37,675 nucleotides of DNA from Chitinophagaceae bacterium (GCA_947446585.1 CANFGZ010000003.1:1-37675); one strand, 5' to 3'; positions 1 to 8,112 are shown, counted from the first letter of the stretch. A program made the numbers and translations. Notes: generated from the sequence alone by a model not told the origin.

Positions 1-420
1 ATCTTCTGAAATAGCGACTCCAGCACAATGACCTGCATGATAAATAAACAATTTGCCGTTGCTGTTATGAGGATGGAATAAATAAACCTTGGCTTTACTT
101 GGAAAGTTTGCGACGCTGGAATCTACAGAAACCACCCATTTGTCAATAGAATCTAGATTGCCATTGGGAAAAATAATGTTGGAATATGGAAACCCTCTGA
201 AATAATCAATGCTGTTTACATTAGTAACCATCGAATCCGGGAAAATATTGTATGGTAAGCCGTGAGTTCCAAAAATTTTTAATGTTAAGGAATCGCGATA
301 AAGTCTGGCATTGGCTTCTGTGATTTTTATATGCCGAACCTTTTGTGCGCTTGCAGATAACTGATTCAAAAATACAATCAATATCAATAGACTTAAGAAT
401 ATCGAAAGGCTTTTCTTCAA
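1..420 (-). CDS. Secreted protein of unknown function, C-terminus outside the window
   Basis: The minus strand is open from about 450 to the left edge with no stop, so the gene is cut by the window border. No ATG lies near the N-terminus; the best start is a TTG at 420-418, which puts a Lys-Lys pair and about 20 hydrophobic residues ahead of an Ala-Ser-Ala-Gln cleavage site, a typical export signal. The visible 140 residues form a beta-rich region ending in a stretch reading LFIYHAGHCAG, which resembles the strand and oxyanion-hole turn before the nucleophile of alpha/beta hydrolases. The catalytic part would lie outside the window, so the hydrolase idea is inference only. It is divergent from the ABC-F gene. 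The start codon is uncertain and the function is not recognised. Confidence 0.65.
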   Translation of the reverse strand, partial: MKKSLSIFLSLLILIVFLNQLSASAQKVRHIKITEANARLYRDSLTLKIFGTHGLPYNIFPDSMVTNVNSIDYFRGFPYSNIIFPNGNLDSIDKWVVSVDSSVANFPSKAKVYLFHPHNSNGKLFIYHAGHCAGVAISED

Positions 421-557
421 TTCAAAAACAGCGTTTTGTTGTAGTAATATTTAAATAAAATACAAGTTAGCAATATTAAAAGGTAATTCAAGAATATAGA
501 GGATGGATTTTTATGAATAACATGGTTTAAAACAAGGGTTAACTCGCAATCGAAGGT

Positions 558-565
558 TATCTTTG
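558..565 (+). promoter_or_regulatory. Bacteroidota -7 promoter box of the ABC-F gene
   Basis: TATCTTTG matches TAnnTTTG exactly. It ends 5 nt before the ATG at 571, so transcription would begin at or within a few bases of the start codon. No TTTG is seen at the usual -33 distance. Confidence 0.6.
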
Positions 566-570
566 CAGCT

Positions 571-2469
571 ATGCATTATGCTTCAGTTGAAAATATTTCA
601 AAATCATTTGGAATTAGAACCCTGTTCAAAAACATTACCATCAATATTGAGGAAGGAGATAAAATTGCTTTGGTAGCCAGAAACGGATCCGGAAAAAGTA
701 CACTGATGAAGATTATCGCCGGTATAGACACCGCTGATTCGGGAACCGTATGGGTTCACAAGGATATAAAAACAGTAATGCTGCAGCAGGATCACAACTT
801 TGATACCGAAAAAACAATTTGGGATAATGTACTTCGTTTGGATAATCCTGTAGTGAAAGTGGTGAAAGAATATGAGGAATTCCTTGAAAAAGGCGCTGAT
901 AATCACGAACAGCTCGCCGAGCTGATGAGCAAACTTGATGATTTGAATGCCTGGACTTTTGAGAGTGATCTGAAACAAATTTTAGGTAAACTTAATTTGC
1001 ACCAACTGAATGAGAAGGTTGGCAATCTGAGCGGCGGTCAGAAAAAACGTGTTGCACTTGCTCAGGCATTGATCGAATCTCAATTGCATGAAGGCCGATG
1101 CCTGCTCATTCTTGATGAACCTACCAATCATCTTGATGTATCAATGATAGAATGGCTGGAAGAATTTCTGGGCGCACAAAAAATAACACTATTGCTGGTT
1201 ACCCACGACAGATATTTTTTAGATGCGGTATGCAATGAAATTGTAGAAATTGACGATGAAAAAGTTTTTATCTATACCGGCAATTACGATTACTTCCTGG
1301 AACAAAAAAGCCTGCGTATTGAAATTCATCAAAGTGAATTACAAAAAGATAAAAATATTTTTCGCAAAGAGCTTGAATGGATGCGTAAACAACCCAAAGC
1401 ACGTACCACAAAAAGCAAAAGCCGTCAGGATGCTTTTACAGAAATTGAAGACCGTGTAAAACAACAAAAAGATATTGCCGAAGTAAGTCTGCAGGTTAAA
1501 ATGACCCGGCTCGGAGGCAAAATTCTTGAAATGAAAAAAGTAAATAAAAGCTATGGTGATCTCGTTATCATGAAAGGATTTGAATATACTTTCAAAAGAG
1601 GAGAAAGAATTGGTGTGGTAGGAAAAAATGGTGTAGGTAAATCAACTTTTTTAAAAATAGCACTTCAATTAGAGCTTCCCGATAGTGGAAAAATAAATCA
1701 TGGTGATACTGTAGTTTTCGGAAATTTCAGTCAGGAGGGACTGGTATATAAAGAAGATAAACGCGCTATTGAATACGTAAAATCTTTTGCCGAATTTTTT
1801 CCTTTGGCCGATGGTTCTAAAATTTCTGCCAGTCAGTTTATGGAGAAATTTGGATTTACCGGAGAGCAGCAATATACAATGCTCAGCAAATTAAGCGGAG
1901 GAGAAAAAAGAAGATTGCACCTCATGAGTGTATTATTTCTTAATCCCAATTTTTTAGTGCTGGATGAGCCGACGAATGATCTTGATTTGCAAACCCTGAG
2001 AACGCTTGAAGAATTTTTGCTTGAATACCCTGGATGTATTTTAATTGTTAGTCATGACCGATATTTTATGGACCGAATGGTAGATCATCTGTTTGCCTTT
2101 GAAGGAGATGGTGTAATCAGAGACTTTCCGGGAAATTACACTCAATACAGAGAAGCCATGGCCAAGGGATTGCTCGATAAAAATCCGCAGCAAATCATGA
2201 AGCATAGCGAAGAAAAAATAGAAAAGCCTGTTATAAATACAGAAACTTCAACGGTAAAAAAACTTTCCTTCAAAGAAAAATACGAACTGGAATCACTGGA
2301 AAAAGAAATGCCGGAATTGCAGAAAGAAAAAGAAATGCTCGAAGAAAAAATGAGCACAAATCTTTCTTATGAAGATTTACAAAAAGCGGCAGACCGCATC
2401 AGCAACATTATTAAAATGCTTGATGATAAAGAGTTGCGATGGCTTGAACTCAGTGAAAGAACAACATAA
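571..2469 (+). CDS. ABC-F family ATP-binding protein (Uup-like)
   Basis: A 632-aa soluble protein with two ABC ATPase domains and no membrane segments, the ABC-F arrangement. Members act on ribosomes, promoting translation or resolving stalls. Domain 1 (about 1-255) has Walker A ARNGSGKST at 36-44 (Ala replaces the usual first Gly), signature LSGGQKKR near 154 and Walker B LILDEPTNHLD. The inter-domain linker (about 255-315) is rich in Lys/Arg/Glu and carries the KxxKARTTKSKSRQ segment typical of ABC-F linkers. Domain 2 (about 318-530) has Walker A GKNGVGKST, LSGGEKRR and LVLDEPTNDLD. The last 75 residues are a predicted coiled coil like the Uup C-terminal domain. Monocistronic; the promoter box sits almost on the start codon. 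The exact subfamily cannot be settled by eye. Confidence 0.93.
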   Translation: MHYASVENISKSFGIRTLFKNITINIEEGDKIALVARNGSGKSTLMKIIAGIDTADSGTVWVHKDIKTVMLQQDHNFDTEKTIWDNVLRLDNPVVKVVKEYEEFLEKGADNHEQLAELMSKLDDLNAWTFESDLKQILGKLNLHQLNEKVGNLSGGQKKRVALAQALIESQLHEGRCLLILDEPTNHLDVSMIEWLEEFLGAQKITLLLVTHDRYFLDAVCNEIVEIDDEKVFIYTGNYDYFLEQKSLRIEIHQSELQKDKNIFRKELEWMRKQPKARTTKSKSRQDAFTEIEDRVKQQKDIAEVSLQVKMTRLGGKILEMKKVNKSYGDLVIMKGFEYTFKRGERIGVVGKNGVGKSTFLKIALQLELPDSGKINHGDTVVFGNFSQEGLVYKEDKRAIEYVKSFAEFFPLADGSKISASQFMEKFGFTGEQQYTMLSKLSGGEKRRLHLMSVLFLNPNFLVLDEPTNDLDLQTLRTLEEFLLEYPGCILIVSHDRYFMDRMVDHLFAFEGDGVIRDFPGNYTQYREAMAKGLLDKNPQQIMKHSEEKIEKPVINTETSTVKKLSFKEKYELESLEKEMPELQKEKEMLEEKMSTNLSYEDLQKAADRISNIIKMLDDKELRWLELSERTT

Positions 2470-2547
2470 ATGCTGAAGCAAAAATACTCCGCTGACGATT
2501 CTCATATTTTCCATTGACTGCCATTATTTAAATCGTTTGGTACAGAT

Positions 2548-2557
2548 TATAAATTTG
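2548..2557 (+). promoter_or_regulatory. Likely -7 promoter element of the Hsp20 gene
   Basis: TATAAATTTG contains TAAATTTG, an exact TAnnTTTG match, at 2550-2557. It would give a 5' UTR of roughly 35-40 nt before the start at 2601. No TTTG lies at the expected 17-21 nt upstream; the nearest (2536) is only 10 nt away. Confidence 0.5.
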
Positions 2558-2588
2558 ACTTGTAATTATTTTTAATCAATAAAAAAAC

Positions 2589-2595
2589 AAGGAGG
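2589..2595 (+). promoter_or_regulatory. Strong Shine-Dalgarno of the Hsp20 gene
   Basis: AAGGAGG lies 5 nt before the ATG at 2601. Full anti-SD complementarity is unusual here: most other starts in this window have only A/T-rich leaders. It supports 2601 as the start and suggests high translation on demand. Confidence 0.75.
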
Positions 2596-2600
2596 ATTTT

Positions 2601-3047
2601 ATGTCGACAAAATTATTAACCAGAAATGGAGGAACATTGCCAACCGTATTTGATGATTTCTTTAAGCCATGGAATGAGTGGTTTGACACTAGCAGTACTT
2701 TAATGAATCGTACACTTACGGTTCCTGCCGTAAACATTACCGAAACAAAAGAAGAATATAAATTATCTTTTGCTATTCCAGGAATGAGAAAAGACGATTT
2801 CGAAATTGGTGTAGATGGAAATATGCTTACCGTAAGTTGCGAGAAAGAAGAATCAAAAGAAGAAAAAGAACACAGATTCACGCGTAAAGAGTATAATTAT
2901 TCTTCCTTTAGCCGGAATTTTTCATTGCCAGAAGAAGTGAGTAAGGATAAAATTCAGGCTAGTTACACAGATGGTGTGTTGACATTAATGCTCCCCAAAA
3001 AAGAAGAAGCTAAGAAATTAGCTGCTAAAAGCATAATGGTTAAATAA
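2601..3047 (+). CDS. Small heat-shock protein, Hsp20/alpha-crystallin family
   Basis: A 148-aa cytosolic holdase chaperone that binds unfolding proteins without ATP. The N-terminus (about 1-40) carries the short Phe/Trp-rich arm typical of Hsp20s (FDDFFKPWNEWFD). The alpha-crystallin domain spans about 45-135: it opens with PAVNITETKEEYKLSFAIPG, continues with the acidic ExEESKEEKEHRF strand region and YNYSSFSRNFSLPEEV, and ends with YTDGVLTLMLPKKEE, whose GVLTLxLPK is the family hallmark. The tail is Lys/Ala rich. Flanked by its own promoter box and a strong terminator, so it is monocistronic. The consensus ribosome-binding site is exceptional for this window. Confidence 0.95.
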   Translation: MSTKLLTRNGGTLPTVFDDFFKPWNEWFDTSSTLMNRTLTVPAVNITETKEEYKLSFAIPGMRKDDFEIGVDGNMLTVSCEKEESKEEKEHRFTRKEYNYSSFSRNFSLPEEVSKDKIQASYTDGVLTLMLPKKEEAKKLAAKSIMVK

Positions 3048-3065
3048 TAATTATGACTCTGATTA

Positions 3066-3098
3066 AACAGCTCACCTTTAAAAGTGGGCTGTTTTTTT
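3066..3098 (+). terminator. Rho-independent terminator of the Hsp20 gene
   Basis: ACAGCTCAC (3067-3075) pairs with GTGGGCTGT (3084-3092), with one G-T wobble and an 8-nt loop, followed by a run of seven T. It lies 19 nt after the Hsp20 stop codon. Confidence 0.85.
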
Positions 3099-3099
3099 G

Positions 3100-3111
3100 T
3101 GATTTAAATCA
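3100..3111. promoter_or_regulatory. CRP/FNR-type palindrome upstream of the 127-aa gene
   Basis: TGATTTAAATCA is a perfect 12-bp palindrome of the form TGAT-N4-ATCA, extended by a matched outer T/A pair (3098/3113). In CRP form it reads TGTGA-N6-TCATA. It lies about 118 nt before the start at 3230. A near-match promoter box (TATCTTAG, 3156-3163) would place its centre about 60 bp upstream of transcription start, a normal activator position. Two more copies precede the histidine kinase gene. The link to the REC-Crp protein is inference. Confidence 0.55.
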
Positions 3112-3229
3112 TATGTTTCATTAACTCTAGTCATATAAAATAAATTATGATTTTTTATCTTAGCAAAGTAATTAAGTAATTAATGAATCAATTTATACGT
3201 AATTATACTTACTCAATAAAATAACCAAA

Positions 3230-3613
3230 ATGAGAAACATTATTAATAACCAGATTCTTTTTGAAGCCGAAACTTCCAAACGTTATTTGGATTTTATGCA
3301 AATGGAATTAAGCCTTATGAAAAATAGACTCGTTGAAATTTTAAAAGAATTGCCTTCGAAGTCTATGCTGGAAACACTTGAACATTATCAAAGTGTTTTA
3401 CTTGAACTGGAAGAGCCTTTGTTTATTTTCAGAAAAGATATTTTAAAACAAATTGAGTTGATAAAAACAAATTTTTCTGATTCCAAAATGTCTGAAAATA
3501 TTGATATACAAGAAAACCTCAGAAAGGATATTGTGTTATTAGAAAACCTATTCAAAAAAATAAAAGCTGAATTCAATTCTTCATTTTCCATTCAACTTTT
3601 AGAGCAAGCGTAA
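3230..3613 (+). CDS. Small helical protein of unknown function
   Basis: A 127-aa protein I do not recognise. It is almost entirely predicted alpha-helical, rich in Leu, Glu and Lys, with no signal peptide, membrane segment, cysteine or glycine-rich loop. Heptad-like hydrophobic spacing in about 8-45 and 90-115 suggests a helical bundle or coiled coil. The coding appearance is supported by the intact frame and codon usage like its neighbours, and by a CRP/FNR-type palindrome in its upstream region. Its stop codon and that of the convergent response-regulator gene are one base apart, so it abuts the two-component operon. It may be a target or accessory of that system; this is inference from position and shared palindromes. 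Confidence 0.7.
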   Translation: MRNIINNQILFEAETSKRYLDFMQMELSLMKNRLVEILKELPSKSMLETLEHYQSVLLELEEPLFIFRKDILKQIELIKTNFSDSKMSENIDIQENLRKDIVLLENLFKKIKAEFNSSFSIQLLEQA

Positions 3614-3614
3614 A

Positions 3615-4676
3615 TTAATTAATCATCCCTTCAAGTTTTTTGTCATTCATGATGGTAATATGACCGTCTTTAATTTCTATAAGTTTTTCATTCTTAAAAT
3701 CACTTAAAGTTCTAATCAAAGATTCTGTAGCTGTTCCTGCAATATTTGCTAGGTTTTCTCTGCTAATATCTATTTTGAAATTTCCCGCATCACCATCAAC
3801 CTGATATTTATTTTTAAGAACAACTAAGGCATCGGCAACTTTTTTTCTTAAAGAGTTGTAAGCGAGATTCAATAAATGATGTTCTTTATCAGCAATATTT
3901 TTAGCCAGTAAATTGATGAATTTCTGAGCCACTTCTTTGCTGTTACTTAAAAGATCTTCAAATTCTTTTTTTGGAATGATAGCTATTTCACAATCATCTA
4001 TAGCTTCTGCTGTTTCTTTATAAACACCTCCTTGTAAAAGGGCAATATGTCCCAGGAAATCTCCAGTTGAATAAAGATCGGTAACCAGTTCTTTACCATC
4101 ATCATTTGATTTAAATGTTTTTATTTTTCCACTAAGCACATAATACAACTGTGTAGGATGATTGCCTTCTTTGTAAATAACTTGTTTTTTCTTGTACGAA
4201 TTTGTACTTCTGTTTTCAACTAAAGATTTCATCATATCGCCATTAGAACTTTCCAAAATAAGCTGTTGAACACCGTCCATATCTTTAGTAAATTCTTTTT
4301 TAAGCAAGTCTACTTTTTTAAGGCGACTATCAACGGCATTTAATAATTCAGTACCATCAAAGGGTTTCGTAATATAATCATCAGCTCCAAGTTCCATCCC
4401 TTTTCTGAAATCATTTCTTTCTGTTTTTGCCGTCAGAAAAATAAATGGTGTATTCTTAATAACTTCATTTTTTTGAATAGCATGCAATACCCCGTAGCCA
4501 TCAAGTACCGGCATCATGATGTCACATATAATTAAATCTGGTTTAACATCCAGTGCTTTTTCAACTCCGATTTTTCCATTAGCTGCTGTAAAAACATTGT
4601 ACATCGCCAATTCTAAGATTTCAGCAGTATTTTCTCTTATTTCATCGTTGTCTTCAATCAATAATATTGTTTTCAT
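3615..4676 (-). CDS. Response regulator: REC, cyclic-nucleotide-type sensor and Crp-family HTH
   Basis: A 353-aa protein joining three modules. The REC domain (1-120) has the acidic pair E8/D9, phospho-acceptor D52 in CDIMMPVLDG, T82 and K104. A cNMP-binding-type beta barrel (about 155-245) includes YKEGNHPTQLYYVLSGKIK and GDFLGHIALLQGG. The Crp-type winged helix (about 265-345) has a recognition helix with TESLIRTL: E318 and R322 align with the Glu and Arg that read TGA half-sites in CRP and FNR. There are no FNR-type cysteines, so no Fe-S oxygen sensing. Thus phosphorylation, and perhaps a ligand, would control DNA binding. Its start lies inside the end of the kinase gene (23-nt overlap), implying translational coupling and a cognate pair. 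Confidence 0.9.
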   Translation of the reverse strand: MKTILLIEDNDEIRENTAEILELAMYNVFTAANGKIGVEKALDVKPDLIICDIMMPVLDGYGVLHAIQKNEVIKNTPFIFLTAKTERNDFRKGMELGADDYITKPFDGTELLNAVDSRLKKVDLLKKEFTKDMDGVQQLILESSNGDMMKSLVENRSTNSYKKKQVIYKEGNHPTQLYYVLSGKIKTFKSNDDGKELVTDLYSTGDFLGHIALLQGGVYKETAEAIDDCEIAIIPKKEFEDLLSNSKEVAQKFINLLAKNIADKEHHLLNLAYNSLRKKVADALVVLKNKYQVDGDAGNFKIDISRENLANIAGTATESLIRTLSDFKNEKLIEIKDGHITIMNDKKLEGMIN

Positions 4677-6324
4677 AATCAGTTGGTTTAAAAGTTTTAA
4701 AATTTATAGTAAACGTTGTTCCTTTTTCGATTTCACTTTCGAAAGTCATAGTTCCTCCAAGCCGCTCTACATATTTTGATACAATATGTAATCCGAGTCC
4801 TGTTCCCTGAATATTTACTGCATTGCTGGCTCTGAAAAATCTTTCCATTAAATGTCCCTGATCTTCTTTTGAAATTCCAATACCATTGTCTTTAATTATC
4901 AATTTAATTTGAGACTCATCGGCAAATGTTGAGATCGCAATTTTACTGTCCTCAGGAGAAAATTTTATTGCATTTGATAATAAATTCAAAATAATATTTT
5001 TAAGCAATGTTGATTCAAAATAAATGATGTTATTTCCTAAGTGATTAAATTCAATATTTTGTCCTTTCTTCAGCAATGAGTTTAAATCAGATACTATTGA
5101 TTGTATTAATTTGCTGAGATTAAATTCCGATAAATTCAATGCAACTTTTCCTTCTTCTATTTTTCCCACGCTTAAAAATTCATTTAAAATATTTATAAGA
5201 TTATTTACAGAAGAAATGATTCTGTTCAGATGCTTTTCTCTTTTTTTCTGATCTGATTCTTCTGAATATTTTTCAATAAGATAAGCTGAAGACAAAATGG
5301 TACTTAATGGTGTTCTGAATTCATGAGAGGCCATAGAAACAAATCGACTTTTCAATTCTCCGAGTTTTTTTTCTTTGCTTAGGGCATCTAACAGATTAGA
5401 TTCGTATGATTTTGCATCTGAAATATCAATAGCAACTCCCATAAATCCGGATAGTTGATTTTTTTTATCTCTGATAGGTGATATCGTTAAAGAGACCGGA
5501 AATTCATTTCCATTCTTATGAATAAATTTACATTCCAGACCTTTTATATGATTTAATAATGATTTTTGCTTTATAACATCAAAATCAGATTTTGCAGTAA
5601 TGTGAAAATCAAAAGAAAGCTCTTGCCTGCATTTTTCGATATCCAATGGCTGATGAAAAACTACCGGTGTAAGCTTATTTACAACTTCTGATTCAGAAAA
5701 CCCGGTTAATCTTGATGCCTCGGGGTTAAAAAACTGAATTATGCCTTCATTGTTCATGGCAAATAACATGACGCTGGCAGTATTTAAAATAGCTTTCTGA
5801 CTCAGTAAAGTGTTTTCCAGTTTCTCATTCAACAATTCCAGCACCTGAAGAGTACGCGATAATTCTCTTGTTCTGTTTACTACATTATTTTCAAGGTCAT
5901 TGTTCAGTTGTTCGATTTCGTTTCTGTCATTGTATCTTTTAGTGTTATCACTCAAAAAAGCGATAACAAATTTTTCATTGGTTTCGTTATAATAGTTGCT
6001 TAGACTTACTTCAACAGGAAATTCGAGGCCATTTTTTTTAATTCCAAATAAATCCAAACCAGTTCCCATGGGCCTGCTTTTGGGATTTTGAATATACCCA
6101 TTTCGGTCTTTTGAATGCTGCGTGTGGTATCTTTGAGGGATCAGGGTTTCGATTTTTTTTCCGAAAAGCTCTTCTAATTCATATCCAAAAAGCTGCAATA
6201 AAAAGGGATTTGCAAGAATTATTTCTGCTTGTTCATTAACCAGAATAATTCCAATAGAAGCCTTATTAAAAAAAGCTTCGTATTGTACTGATAATCCTTT
6301 TACGGTATTCTGAATAATATCCAT
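4654..6324 (-). CDS. PAS-PAS sensor histidine kinase, cytosolic
   Basis: A 556-aa sensor kinase with no signal peptide or membrane helices, so it should sense an intracellular cue. PAS 1 (about 12-130) contains SIGIILVNEQAEIILANPFLLQLFGY and the typical FGIKKNGLEFPVEVSLS. A short coiled coil (about 132-178) follows, then PAS 2 (about 178-305) with ASVMLFAMNNEGIIQFFN. The HisKA domain has the phospho-accepting H334 in MASHEFRTPL. The HATPase domain has an N box around N447-F455, G1 DNGIGI at 479-484 and G2 GTGLGL at 507-512. No conserved heme- or flavin-binding residue could be assigned. Transcribed first, with the REC-Crp regulator overlapping its end. Two TGAT-N4-ATCA palindromes lie directly upstream, suggesting autoregulation. 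Confidence 0.93.
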   Translation of the reverse strand: MDIIQNTVKGLSVQYEAFFNKASIGIILVNEQAEIILANPFLLQLFGYELEELFGKKIETLIPQRYHTQHSKDRNGYIQNPKSRPMGTGLDLFGIKKNGLEFPVEVSLSNYYNETNEKFVIAFLSDNTKRYNDRNEIEQLNNDLENNVVNRTRELSRTLQVLELLNEKLENTLLSQKAILNTASVMLFAMNNEGIIQFFNPEASRLTGFSESEVVNKLTPVVFHQPLDIEKCRQELSFDFHITAKSDFDVIKQKSLLNHIKGLECKFIHKNGNEFPVSLTISPIRDKKNQLSGFMGVAIDISDAKSYESNLLDALSKEKKLGELKSRFVSMASHEFRTPLSTILSSAYLIEKYSEESDQKKREKHLNRIISSVNNLINILNEFLSVGKIEEGKVALNLSEFNLSKLIQSIVSDLNSLLKKGQNIEFNHLGNNIIYFESTLLKNIILNLLSNAIKFSPEDSKIAISTFADESQIKLIIKDNGIGISKEDQGHLMERFFRASNAVNIQGTGLGLHIVSKYVERLGGTMTFESEIEKGTTFTINFKTFKPTDYENNIID

Positions 6325-6328
6325 CTTA

Positions 6329-6340
6329 TGATTTGAATCA
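6329..6340. promoter_or_regulatory. CRP/FNR-type palindrome next to the kinase start
   Basis: TGATTTGAATCA fits TGAT-N4-ATCA with both half-sites perfect. It ends 5 bp from the kinase ATG, a position that would suit repression or translation-level blocking. It has the same core as the sites at 3100 and 6409. Confidence 0.45.
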
Positions 6341-6408
6341 GAAATTTTCTTTGTAATACTACGTTGAAATTAGCTCCCTAAGTTCATTAATCATCCATAA
6401 TTGATAAA

Positions 6409-6420
6409 TGATGCCTATCA
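6409..6420. promoter_or_regulatory. Second CRP/FNR-type palindrome upstream of the kinase
   Basis: TGATGCCTATCA again fits TGAT-N4-ATCA with perfect half-sites. It lies 84 bp before the kinase start, a plausible activator position. The N4 spacer differs from the other two copies while the half-sites are kept, as expected of an operator. Confidence 0.5.
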
Positions 6421-6616
6421 GTCATATTCGTGTTGAGAAACAATAATGTTGAACAAATTTTCTCATTAATGTTTCCTGTAATTGAGTTTGTGTATAGATG
6501 GATGAGTTGTTTGCTGGATAATCCATCTTCTTAGAATGTCTCCTGCAAGGGACATTGAGTTAAAGAAGTTTGGTTTAATAGATTTAATTATTTAAAAATG
6601 TTCGGCAGTAAAAAAT

Positions 6617-6643
6617 AAAAAAGCCACCAATGACGGCTTTTTT
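6617..6643 (-). terminator. Rho-independent terminator after the 217-aa outer membrane protein
   Basis: The stem AAAAAAGCC (6617-6625) pairs with GGCTTTTTT (6635-6643) around a 9-nt loop, with U-tracts on both strands. It lies 25 bp beyond the stop codon at 6669. Confidence 0.8.
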
Positions 6644-6668
6644 AAAAATCAATTTTATAATTGAGTAA

Positions 6669-7322
6669 TTATTTTTTGTTGGGTGCTAATTTAATTGTGA
6701 TACCCCCGCCCAATCCAAATTGGAAAACAGATGAATTGGTATTGATGGCAGCACCAGAACCGCCGGTGCCAAAATACAATCCACCGCCAATAGATTGAAC
6801 AGCAGATAAAACCTGAGCTTGAAATTTGATACCCACTTGTTTAGTGGCCCAAACGTTTACGCCGGTTTTCAATCCCCATGCAAATTTGGTAATGGTCCCT
6901 GTATTATTATTTTCAAGATTCTTATACCCATAAATAACTACACCTGCTTGTGCACCAGCATAAGGCTCAATCATTTTATTTTTTGTATCGAAATATCGAT
7001 TGCTGCCTAATAAGATATAATTGGTACCTAAATTGTAATTCGTTGTTTTTTTGGAAAAATTATAGGAATATGACATCAATGCAGAAGAATTCATTCTTAA
7101 ATATGAAAGCTCTATACCATAATCATCATTTGCCATGAATTCAAAACCACCGCCAAACATAAATCCATCTTTTAATGTACCATTGTAGTAATCATTATTA
7201 TCGGATACAAAATCAACCCTGTCCTTAAAATTATAAGAACCATAAGCATTGATTCTTAATCCCTGAGAAAATGAGCTCATTGAAATCATGCTCACAAATA
7301 AAAAAATTACTCCTTTCTTCAT
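6669..7322 (-). CDS. Outer membrane beta-barrel protein
   Basis: A 217-aa protein. The start at 7322 is chosen over an in-frame ATG at 7358 because it begins directly with a signal peptide (MKKGVIFLFVSMISMSSFSQ, cleavage near residue 20). The mature part has alternating hydrophobic/polar strands, many Tyr and Gly residues (YGIELSYLRMNS, NLGTNYILLGSNRYF, MIEPYAGAQAGVVIYG) and a Gly-rich segment GGGLYFGTGGSGAA, as in small outer-membrane barrels of the OmpA/porin-like superfamily in Bacteroidota. It ends FGLGGGITIKLAPNKK. Specific cargo or role cannot be inferred. Followed by a clear terminator; the two upstream genes on this strand also encode envelope proteins. Confidence 0.82.
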   Translation of the reverse strand: MKKGVIFLFVSMISMSSFSQGLRINAYGSYNFKDRVDFVSDNNDYYNGTLKDGFMFGGGFEFMANDDYGIELSYLRMNSSALMSYSYNFSKKTTNYNLGTNYILLGSNRYFDTKNKMIEPYAGAQAGVVIYGYKNLENNNTGTITKFAWGLKTGVNVWATKQVGIKFQAQVLSAVQSIGGGLYFGTGGSGAAINTNSSVFQFGLGGGITIKLAPNKK

Positions 7323-7380
7323 ATAGTTTGTTTTTAATGAGGATGTAAAATAAAGCAAACAAATTAAATGGCAAAAATCA

Positions 7381-8112
7381 TTAGAATCGGAATCCTACTT
7401 GTATCAAGTATCTAAAATTGAAACTGGTAACTCCACTGCTGCCCGTTTTTGCGAAATCATCTGGAATAACAACATTGTAACCGGGTAATTTGTCTGCTAG
7501 TGCATTGTTTATTTTTTCCAACAATGCCAATTTATCTGGACTAGGTAATTCGGTATCAAAGCCGGTTTTTAAGGTATAAGCAGCAACACCCGGACCCATA
7601 AGCACAAAGTCGAGTGAAAGACGATTCCACAAAACAAACTGGTAGCCTAATTCTGCTCCTATTGTATGTATGTTCAATGAAATATCGGTGTTAACATTAC
7701 CAACGTGATTGGATGTATTTAATGACCAGGTATTTTGCTTTTGAAATGAATTGAATGAATAATAAGGAGCCAAATAAACACCTCTTGGAGCATTGTATTT
7801 ATTTTCTTTGCCTAAATAAAATCTGTATTCAACAGCTGCATGGAATCCATTATTTTTATTGCTGCCTATAACACTCATAGAATCAGAGCTGATACCCGTA
7901 AATTTTGGAAGAGAGGTTGTGCCTACATTTATCGAGAGGCTACGTTTTTTATTTAAAACTCTTTCATAACCTAAAATATGTACATTCTTTCCAAAAATAA
8001 ATGGATTGGTAATGTTATATTTAATGGTGTTTTTGTATTCTTTTTCTGTTTTTTGCTGTGCATGAAGCAAATTGGAACTAAGTACAAATAATAATAGTAA
8101 AATCTTTCTCAT
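7381..8112 (-). CDS. Secreted outer-membrane-type protein of unknown function
   Basis: A 243-aa protein with a signal peptide (MRKILLLLFVLSSNLLHAQ). The mature region alternates amphipathic strands, for example NPFIFGKNVHILGYERVLNKKRSLSINVG, FHAAVEYRFYLG, GVYLAPYYSFNSF and TIGAELGYQFVLWNRLSLDFVLMGPG, and ends with YLIQVGFRF; a terminal aromatic is a common beta-barrel assembly signal. A small soluble insertion (about 190-215, Leu/Asp/Lys rich) resembles an extracellular loop. It resembles conserved hypothetical outer-membrane proteins of Bacteroidota. It lies 58 bp from the next gene on the same strand, so co-transcription with 6669-7322 is likely. Confidence 0.78.
   Translation of the reverse strand: MRKILLLLFVLSSNLLHAQQKTEKEYKNTIKYNITNPFIFGKNVHILGYERVLNKKRSLSINVGTTSLPKFTGISSDSMSVIGSNKNNGFHAAVEYRFYLGKENKYNAPRGVYLAPYYSFNSFQKQNTWSLNTSNHVGNVNTDISLNIHTIGAELGYQFVLWNRLSLDFVLMGPGVAAYTLKTGFDTELPSPDKLALLEKINNALADKLPGYNVVIPDDFAKTGSSGVTSFNFRYLIQVGFRF

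Larger units (their letters stand above)
6325..6668. other. Intergenic region upstream of the kinase operon
   Basis: This 344-bp gap holds two TGAT-N4-ATCA palindromes on the kinase side and a rho-independent terminator on the other. The middle (about 6425-6610) is A/T rich with no convincing gene, repeat or exact TAnnTTTG box in the kinase direction. Confidence 0.6.

Noticed and set aside
3615-4676. FNR-type oxygen sensor
   Set aside because: The N-terminal cysteine cluster of FNR is absent; the input is a REC domain.
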